A DNA stretch of 7,603 nucleotides from Spirochaetota bacterium (lineage in GTDB: Bacteria > Spirochaetota > B62-G9 > DRHN01), in NCBI GenBank assembly GCA_023136305.1, contig JAGLSF010000093.1, forward strand, positions 1 to 7,603. The letters are read 5' to 3'. Below, in pieces: positions 1 through 5,101 of the stretch. Below the pieces are notes generated by a model that ran no database searches, had not been told where the DNA came from, and saw only the letters and a program-made list of their open reading frames with translations. Both the position numbers and the translations under genes were made by a program. The stretch's first letter is position 1; the number at the start of each line of letters is the position of its first letter.

Positions 1-1075
1 AAAGACGGGTGCCCGGAATGGGAAAGAGTATGGAAAACTGGGCTGTCCAGCTGCCCGAATCCCGTGCGAATTGAATGGTGCATTCTATGGTTTCTTCGTT
101 GTCGCTGTCAGCGCCGAGAATGAACATGGAATGTACCCGGAGCCCGGAAGAGGTCAGGGTGCTCATGGAGTCCTTGATCATTGCCACGGTCTGCGCCTTG
201 TGATAGTCCTTGAGTGCCTCAGGGTTGATCGATTCAACACCTATGAACATGAGGTTGCACCCCGATCGTTTCAGCAGGTTCACGAGCTCCCTGTCCTTGG
301 CGACGTGTATGCTGAACTGACTCGTCCACTTCAGGTCCAGATCGGCCCTGATCAGCTTCTCGAGGAAGATTTTCGTCTTCTCATGGTTGGCGGCAAAATT
401 GTCGTCGTAAAAGAAGATGGAGCGGAAGCCCTCTTTGTAGCGCATCATCACCTCATCCATGACCAGGTCGGGATCCTTGATGCGGTATCTGCGCCCAAAC
501 ATCTTGGTGACAGAACAGAATATGCAGTCGTGGGGGCAACCGCGTGAAGCCATGAGTGGTCCTTGCTTCATGACGAACTTCCCACGCCGGTTTTTGTAAC
601 CCTGCAGGATTTCAAGATCAATAGCCGGCACGTCGTTTATATTGGGCATCGGTCCCTTGACGATGGGATCTGTAATGGTACCGTCAAAAACATCGTTCAC
701 AACATATTCACCCTCACCAACCACAACCTGATCACCATGTTCCAGGGCTTCCTTGGGAAGTGCTGATGGGTGGGGTCCACCGAAAATCACCTTCTTTTCC
801 GGGTACTGGCGTTTGAGCGCATCGGCGATCTTGTACGCCCTCTTGGCCGTATGTGCAATAGACGTGAATCCGACAGCGTCAGCCTCCCTGAGATAGGGAT
901 GGAGTTCGTCGGTATTCTCGTTGTAAACGCGTATCATGTCCTCCTTGAAAACCTTCACCTCATGACCAGCCTGCTTCAGCTTGGTTCCCATGAAAAGAGG
1001 TCCAAGGAGGGGGATCTTCGTGAGAAAGAAGTACACGTTTATCGGCGGTTTTGGCTCGACAAGTGCGATCTTCAT
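1..1075 (-). CDS. B12-binding domain radical SAM protein (3' end outside window)
   Basis: An uninterrupted minus-strand frame runs from an ATG at 1075 to the left edge: 358 codons with no stop, so the C-terminus is missing. Residues 1-130 look like a cobalamin-binding Rossmann domain, opening MKIALVEPKPP and containing VIFGGPHPSALP and then VVGEGEYVV, a pattern typical of B12-binding radical SAM proteins. I see no DxHxxG motif, as is common in this class. The radical SAM cluster motif CPHDCIFC places the three iron-sulfur ligands at C180, C184 and C187, followed by FFYDDNF and a TIM-barrel-like stretch with GVESINPEAL and FILGADSDNEET. Such enzymes use SAM plus cobalamin for methylations or rearrangements in lipid, pigment or natural-product chemistry; the substrate cannot be read from this sequence. 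The start is supported by GGAGG five bases upstream and by a candidate promoter. It is transcribed divergently from gpsA. Confidence 0.9.
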   Translation of the reverse strand, partial: MKIALVEPKPPINVYFFLTKIPLLGPLFMGTKLKQAGHEVKVFKEDMIRVYNENTDELHPYLREADAVGFTSIAHTAKRAYKIADALKRQYPEKKVIFGGPHPSALPKEALEHGDQVVVGEGEYVVNDVFDGTITDPIVKGPMPNINDVPAIDLEILQGYKNRRGKFVMKQGPLMASRGCPHDCIFCSVTKMFGRRYRIKDPDLVMDEVMMRYKEGFRSIFFYDDNFAANHEKTKIFLEKLIRADLDLKWTSQFSIHVAKDRELVNLLKRSGCNLMFIGVESINPEALKDYHKAQTVAMIKDSMSTLTSSGLRVHSMFILGADSDNEETIECTIQFARDSGSWTAQFSILFPIPGTRL

Positions 1076-1080
1076 GAATC

Positions 1081-1085
1081 CCTCC
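1081..1085 (-). promoter_or_regulatory. Shine-Dalgarno site of the B12/radical SAM gene
   Basis: The plus strand reads cctcc, which is GGAGG on the minus strand, five bases before the ATG at 1075. This near-consensus site fixes the start of the radical SAM gene. Confidence 0.75.
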
Positions 1086-1106
1086 GATAGTTCTGTATGA
1101 ATAGGT

Positions 1107-1135
1107 ATAATACTACGATGTTTGTATCGAGTAAA
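1107..1135 (-). promoter_or_regulatory. Candidate sigma70-type promoter of the B12/radical SAM gene
   Basis: On the minus strand TTTACT (1135-1130, 4 of 6 to TTGACA) is followed after exactly 17 bases by TATTAT (1112-1107, 5 of 6 to TATAAT). Transcription would start near 1100 and give a leader of about 25 bases carrying the GGAGG site. This is sequence inspection only. Confidence 0.5.
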
Positions 1136-1144
1136 TAGATTTAT

Positions 1145-1174
1145 TTGGAGCTCATGATGAAATACATGTATACT
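1145..1174 (+). promoter_or_regulatory. Candidate promoter of the gpsA-lpxD unit, overlapping a palindrome
   Basis: TATACT at 1169-1174 matches TATAAT at 5 of 6 positions. Upstream, TTGGAG at 1145-1150 (3 of 6 to TTGACA) lies 18 bases away, so the -35 element is weak. The perfect 10-base palindrome ATACATGTAT at 1162-1171 overlaps the -10 element, so a repressor bound there could block initiation. The 160-base gap 1076-1235 is AT-rich compared with the flanking genes, as expected for a divergent promoter region. Confidence 0.35.
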
Positions 1175-1235
1175 TAACATGAAAGAGGCAAGACCAAATT
1201 GCCGTCACATGAACTCTCTTTGAAGAAGGTGATGG

Positions 1236-2282
1236 ATGGCTGAAGTGGCTGTTCTCGGAGCCGGTTACATGGGTAGTGCAATCACCTTCCCCCTCTGTGA
1301 GAACGGTCACGGTGTACGCCTCTGGGGGACCTGGCTCGACGACGGGCTCATCGAGGCCGCGCGTGAGGGTGCGCACCCGCGACTTCAAAAACCCCTTCCC
1401 CGGCAGCTTCAGCTCTATGACTCGATCGCACTCGAGCAGGCGCTCAAGGGTACGGATTTCATAATCATCGCGGTGACGAGCGAAGGTTTTCTTCCCGTGT
1501 TTGAGAGGCTCCTGGAAACCCTGGACAGGCCGCTTCCCCTCTTCACACTCACAAAGGGATTTGTTGAACTGGGAGACGAAGTGCTCCGGGTGAGCGAGGG
1601 GGCTACCCGCCTCTTTAAAGAGCGGTTTACCACACATGATCTGCAGTGGGCTTCGGTGGGCGGTCCCGTCAAAGCGGTGGAACTATCCGATAAGATACCG
1701 ACGGCAACCGTTTTCGGGTATACCGGCCCTGAAGTGGCGGCCTTCTTTTCCACATTTCCCACGTCCTACTACAGGGTCTCTGCCACCCGGGACGTGCGGG
1801 GTGTTGAGCTCTCCTCCGCCCTCAAGAATGTGTATGCCATTGGTATGGGAATCTGTGACGGGATCCATAAGCGGGCCGGGGTTGAGTACTATCACAACTT
1901 CAAGGCTTTCATTTTTAATCAGGCAATTCGTGAAATGGCCCTGCTCATCGGTGAGGGGAGAGGTGAGCGTGAAACGGTGTTCGACCTGGCGGGTGTGGGC
2001 GACCTCTATGTGACCTCGGCATCAGGAAGAAACGGTATATTTGGACGGAAGGTCGGTGCAGGTGGTGTACCCGAGGAGGAGTATCGCCGCATGCTTGATG
2101 CGGATGAAGTGGCTGAGGGGTATCACACCCTGCAGCTTTTGATGAAATACATCGGTCGAGTGGGTGAGGGCATTCTGGAACAGCTCCCGCTGCTCAGCGC
2201 AATTAAGCGGACTGTTTTAGGTGGGGAAAACCCCCGAGACGAGCTGCTTCGGTTTGCTGAGAATTGCTGCAGTGCTGGTTGA
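1236..2282 (+). CDS. gpsA: GpsA-type NAD(P)-dependent glycerol-3-phosphate dehydrogenase, divergent
   Basis: The 348-residue product is a cytoplasmic dehydrogenase of the GpsA family, which reduces dihydroxyacetone phosphate to sn-glycerol-3-phosphate for phospholipid synthesis. It opens with the Rossmann motif GAGYMGSA (residues 8-15). The C-terminal domain has LKNVYAIGMGICDG, with the expected catalytic lysine at K197, and FDLAGVGDLYVTS with the conserved aspartate D256; both match the GpsA fold in position. Unusual points: the canonical SGPS/T-x-A-x-E segment is GGPVKAVEL (142-150), and the usual TCTDNxSRN stretch after GDL is replaced by TSASGRN (260-266). HPRLQKPLP near residue 47 also differs from the enterobacterial enzyme. 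Length is close to the family norm. An AAGG-like ribosome site (1226-1229) precedes the ATG. lpxD follows closely on the same strand, suggesting an envelope-lipid operon. Family membership is firm; exact substrate less so. Confidence 0.85.
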   Translation: MAEVAVLGAGYMGSAITFPLCENGHGVRLWGTWLDDGLIEAAREGAHPRLQKPLPRQLQLYDSIALEQALKGTDFIIIAVTSEGFLPVFERLLETLDRPLPLFTLTKGFVELGDEVLRVSEGATRLFKERFTTHDLQWASVGGPVKAVELSDKIPTATVFGYTGPEVAAFFSTFPTSYYRVSATRDVRGVELSSALKNVYAIGMGICDGIHKRAGVEYYHNFKAFIFNQAIREMALLIGEGRGERETVFDLAGVGDLYVTSASGRNGIFGRKVGAGGVPEEEYRRMLDADEVAEGYHTLQLLMKYIGRVGEGILEQLPLLSAIKRTVLGGENPRDELLRFAENCCSAG

Positions 2283-2296
2283 AACAGTGAAAGATG

Positions 2297-2303
2297 AGGG
2301 AGG
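2297..2303 (+). promoter_or_regulatory. Shine-Dalgarno site deciding the lpxD start
   Basis: AGGGAGG lies eight bases before a GTG at 2312. The upstream in-frame ATG at 2294 lacks a comparable site, having only a weak gtgaaag. This favours GTG 2312 as the true start of lpxD. Confidence 0.6.
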
Positions 2304-2311
2304 ACAGAAAG

Positions 2312-3337
2312 GTGCATTCGCTGGGATACATTGCTTCAGAGATAGGCGGTGAGGTTGTCGGTAACGGGAAACGGAAGGTCTGCTGTGTAAGCCCGCTGGA
2401 GGGCGGCACAGAGGACTGTATCGTCCTCATCCGGGACAGAAAGTCCTACGATGAGATGGAGGGTCCGAAAACAGCGGCATTCGTTCTCGACTTTCACCCC
2501 GATTATGCAGAGGGCATCGATTACATTCTGGTAAAATCCGAGGACAGAGACGGTGTGTTTATCGCTCTACTCTCCCTTTTCGAGGATGAGAAGGACTTTG
2601 GCTCAGGTGTTTCGGAGCACGCAGAGGTAGCTTCAGGTGCAACCCTGGGAGATGGAGTGGTGGTGGATGCCTATGCCGTGATTGGGGACAGCACCATTAG
2701 TGAGGGGACCTGCATTGGTGCGCACACGGTTATCGGCAGGAACTGCCGTATAGGGAAGGGGTGCATTATCTACCCGCGCGTCACCATCTATCCTCATACC
2801 ACTATTGAAGACAATGTGATCATTCATTCTGGTGTGGTGCTCGGCAGCGACGGCTTCGGATACACGAAGATTGAGGGCTCACACCGGAAGATCCCGCAGA
2901 TAGGCGGTGTACACATCGGGCGTGATGTGGAGATCGGTGCCAATACCACCATTGACCGTGCCACACTGGGTATGACGAGTATCGGTGCAGGTACAAAGAT
3001 CGATAATCTCGTTCAGATTGCGCACAACGTGGAGGTCGGAAAGAACTGCATCGTGTGTGCACTGTGCGGCATTTCAGGGAGCGTGAAGATCGGGAACAAC
3101 GTCGTGTTGGCCGGTCAGGTCGGGCTTGCCGACCACATTGAGATCGAGGATGATGTGTATGTGCTCGCCAAGGCAGGCATCATGGAGAAACGCATCAAGC
3201 GCGGACGCATTGTGGTGGGTGCACCCGCAATGGATGTGAAGAAGATGATGGAGTACTGGGCAATGAGGCCCAAGTTGCGGGACATGTACAGGGACATGCA
3301 GAAGATCAAGAAGAAACTGGGTATCGATAAGGAATGA
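2312..3337 (+). CDS. lpxD: UDP-3-O-acylglucosamine N-acyltransferase LpxD
   Basis: LpxD moves a 3-hydroxyacyl chain from acyl carrier protein to the 2-amino group of UDP-3-O-acylglucosamine, the third committed step of lipid A synthesis, in the cytoplasm. From GTG 2312 the product is 341 residues, the same as my recollection of E. coli LpxD. An N-terminal nucleotide-binding domain (about 1-95, opening VHSLGYIASEIGGEVVG) is followed by many left-handed beta-helix hexapeptide repeats (about 96-300) and a basic C-terminal helix. Family signatures are GSDGFGY, KIPQIGGVHIG, ANTTIDRATLG and NLVQIAHNVEVG; the latter holds the probable catalytic histidine H238 (E. coli H239), and ADHIEI supplies a second conserved histidine, H275. 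The start could instead be ATG 2294, giving 347 residues. In the N-domain, the usual phenylalanine/asparagine positions before the conserved tyrosine read IVLIRDRKSY. It is the last gene of its unit and converges with the pflX-like gene. Confidence 0.93.
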   Translation: MHSLGYIASEIGGEVVGNGKRKVCCVSPLEGGTEDCIVLIRDRKSYDEMEGPKTAAFVLDFHPDYAEGIDYILVKSEDRDGVFIALLSLFEDEKDFGSGVSEHAEVASGATLGDGVVVDAYAVIGDSTISEGTCIGAHTVIGRNCRIGKGCIIYPRVTIYPHTTIEDNVIIHSGVVLGSDGFGYTKIEGSHRKIPQIGGVHIGRDVEIGANTTIDRATLGMTSIGAGTKIDNLVQIAHNVEVGKNCIVCALCGISGSVKIGNNVVLAGQVGLADHIEIEDDVYVLAKAGIMEKRIKRGRIVVGAPAMDVKKMMEYWAMRPKLRDMYRDMQKIKKKLGIDKE

Positions 3338-3391
3338 TGCAGGGTTCTGGTTGTGTCAGGGCCGGCTGCGGTGGTGTGAGACTTCTGGATG

Positions 3392-4300
3392 CTATTCCAG
3401 CGGCTGTATCCAGCCCTTCAAAAGCCCGTAATGGTCGAGTGCCTCGAGGGCCTGGGCATACTCCTCCCGGGCGATCTTTCGCTGTAGCTCTGTGTACTCA
3501 GCGGCCCGATGTGCAGGAAAGTACTGACTCATGAGGCTTATGCCTATGGACGTGGAGAGGCCCGCAACGAACCGAAGCACCTCTGCAGCGCCGGATAAAT
3601 CCCCCGGAAGAACGAGGTGCCTAACGATAAGCCCCCTTCTCACAAGCCCCTCACTATCGAGCGTTAGCCCTCCCACCTGACGGTACATTTCCCCTATTGC
3701 CTTACGGTTGACAGAAACATAGTGACGGGCGCCTGAGTAGCGTTTCGCCATCCTGTCGTCGCAGTACTTCATATCGGGGAGGTAGATGTCCACGATACCG
3801 TCGAGAAGCTGCAGGGTCTCCAGATCATCGTAGCCGCTCGTGTTATACACAATGGGCAGATGAAAATCCCTACCCACAGCCAAGTGGAGTGCTTCCACGA
3901 TCTGAGGGACGAAATGCGTGGGTGTGACGAAGTTGATGTTGTGTGCGCCCTTCTCCTGCAGCTCGAGCATGCATTCGGTGAGCTCAGTGATGCTCATCTC
4001 CTGACCGTGGCGAAGCTGGCTTATGGGATAATTCTGACAGAAGGAACAGTGCAGGGAGCAGCCGCTCATGAATATGGTTCCCGAGCCGCGCTCTCCGGAT
4101 ATGGGGGGTTCCTCCCCGTGATGAAGCGACCAGGAGGCCACCTTCGGTGCATATCCCATCCCGCATCGCCCGGAGCGCGCGGTGAAACGGTCGATACCGC
4201 AGTGAAAGGGACAAACCGTGCAGGGCTGCAGTTTTTCCTTCAGTAATTGTACCCTTTCAGGCAGGTCACGTAATCCGAGGTATGTGGGATAGACTGACAT
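3392..4300 (-). CDS. PflX-type radical SAM protein (COG1313-like)
   Basis: The 302-residue product resembles the PflX/COG1313 group of radical SAM proteins, related to pyruvate formate-lyase activases but of unproven function. The cluster motif is CSLHCSFCQN, with ligands C81, C85 and C88. Ahead of it a second cysteine set, CTVCPFHC plus SGRCG (C27, C30, C34, C46), probably binds an additional metal centre and is characteristic of this group. Later features include VTPTHFVPQI, PIVYNTSGYD, YLPDMKYCD and GLIVRHLVLPG, which fit an activase-like barrel, and MSQYFPAH near the end. It follows the secreted-protein gene on the same strand after 46 bases, so the two are probably cotranscribed. The ATG at 4300 is preceded by an in-frame TGA 24 bases upstream and has no clear Shine-Dalgarno site, so translation may be weak or coupled. 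No glycyl-radical enzyme is encoded in the window. Gene symbol withheld because pflX naming does not imply a proven role. Confidence 0.88.
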   Translation of the reverse strand: MSVYPTYLGLRDLPERVQLLKEKLQPCTVCPFHCGIDRFTARSGRCGMGYAPKVASWSLHHGEEPPISGERGSGTIFMSGCSLHCSFCQNYPISQLRHGQEMSITELTECMLELQEKGAHNINFVTPTHFVPQIVEALHLAVGRDFHLPIVYNTSGYDDLETLQLLDGIVDIYLPDMKYCDDRMAKRYSGARHYVSVNRKAIGEMYRQVGGLTLDSEGLVRRGLIVRHLVLPGDLSGAAEVLRFVAGLSTSIGISLMSQYFPAHRAAEYTELQRKIAREEYAQALEALDHYGLLKGWIQPLE

Positions 4301-4346
4301 TTGATTAATGGGAATATAGATTCATGGAAGGAAGAATTTCAACCGT

Positions 4347-4958
4347 CTATAACTCCTGATTGCTCTCCTCAAACTGTTCGAGGTAGTTTTCGACTGTTTC
4401 GAGCCGTTCCTCGAGCTTATGCAGGTGATCGTCAATTATTTGACCGTAGTCGAGCTCGCCGGACTGTATCAGGTACTGCTCGTCTTCCCAGTAGTCGAGA
4501 TCTATCCTTCCCGGTATCTCATCGGTGCTGGCAGCGTGTTTCTTCGCCTCTTCCCAGTAGTTGACGGCTACCTGATAGTAGTACCTGGCAATGGTAAAAC
4601 TCTCCTTCAGCTCTTCGGCGTACCAGAGGTTGTAAAAGTAGACATGCTCCTTGTCGAACCGGGTGGCGAGCTGAAGGTAGCTGTCGATGATGAGCAGGTT
4701 TACGTGCATGCGGAAAAGTGCCTTGTAGCGCCTGAAATCATGCTCGGTCTCGATGAGGGCAAGGCTCCGTACCTGATTGTCAAAGGGAGATTGGAGGGCC
4801 CACTGCATGAAGCGGATATTGCGTTCGAGATTCGGGTTCGTGTAGTACAGGTTGAGGGCGTACAGATAGAACTCTTCCGCATAGTAGAGTTTTCGTGCCT
4901 GCACCTGCACGGGAAGCATGAACAGGATGAGAATGGCTGCCATAAGATATTTTTTCAT
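4347..4958 (-). CDS. Secreted alpha-helical protein, uncharacterised (spirochaete-type?)
   Basis: I do not recognise a named function. The 203-residue product begins with a clear Sec signal peptide: two lysines, the hydrophobic run LMAAILILFMLPV, and a likely signal peptidase I site after VQVQA (residue 21). There is no lipobox cysteine, so a soluble periplasmic or surface location is expected. The mature part (about 182 residues) is rich in tyrosine, leucine, glutamate and arginine and looks entirely helical, with TPR-like pairs such as RNIRFMQWALQSP, HVNLLIIDSYLQLATRFDKE and ARYYYQVAVNYWEEAKKH. A short C-terminal coiled coil follows (HLHKLEERLETVENYLEQF). From memory it resembles a conserved hypothetical family seen in Treponema and relatives; I could not verify this. 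It is the promoter-proximal gene of a probable two-gene unit with the PflX-type protein and is divergent from guaB. Its Shine-Dalgarno site is poor. Confidence 0.82.
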   Translation of the reverse strand: MKKYLMAAILILFMLPVQVQARKLYYAEEFYLYALNLYYTNPNLERNIRFMQWALQSPFDNQVRSLALIETEHDFRRYKALFRMHVNLLIIDSYLQLATRFDKEHVYFYNLWYAEELKESFTIARYYYQVAVNYWEEAKKHAASTDEIPGRIDLDYWEDEQYLIQSGELDYGQIIDDHLHKLEERLETVENYLEQFEESNQEL

Positions 4959-4997
4959 CTCATCTATTCAATCGTCAACAGCGTGCATAATCTTGAA

Positions 4998-5026
4998 TTG
5001 ACGGCACACCTATTCCGTGTTATTCT
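4998..5026 (+). promoter_or_regulatory. Candidate sigma70-type promoter of guaB
   Basis: TTGACG (4998-5003, 5 of 6 to consensus) is followed after exactly 17 bases by TATTCT (5021-5026, 4 of 6). Initiation near 5033 would give a leader of roughly 70 bases before the guaB ATG. It lies in the 143-base divergent gap 4959-5101, which must also carry the promoter of the minus-strand secreted-protein gene; I found no equally good promoter for that strand. Confidence 0.5.
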
Positions 5027-5101
5027 TGGATTTACATTCCGGGGTTCTGTCAATCGAGAGAGAGACATTTCGGATTTCACTGGAGCTAGGATCGAGCTGG
5101 C

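Noticed and set aside
71..547. Plus-strand open frame of 158 codons, and similar ones at 563-766 and 770-1090.
   Set aside because: They lie antisense to the B12/radical SAM gene, which has a full family signature, promoter and Shine-Dalgarno site; the plus-strand translations show no recognisable domain.
3338..3391. Possible bidirectional terminator between the convergent lpxD and PflX-type genes.
   Set aside because: Apart from a GCCGGC palindrome there is no stem of useful length and no T-run on either strand.
5048..5053. Minus-strand TTGACA, a perfect -35 hexamer, as promoter of the secreted-protein gene.
   Set aside because: No acceptable -10 hexamer lies 16 to 19 bases downstream on that strand.
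5033..5101. Possible purine riboswitch in the guaB leader.
   Set aside because: The leader is only about 70 bases, lacks the conserved purine-aptamer core and shows no convincing stem; only a short GA repeat near 5056-5065 stands out.
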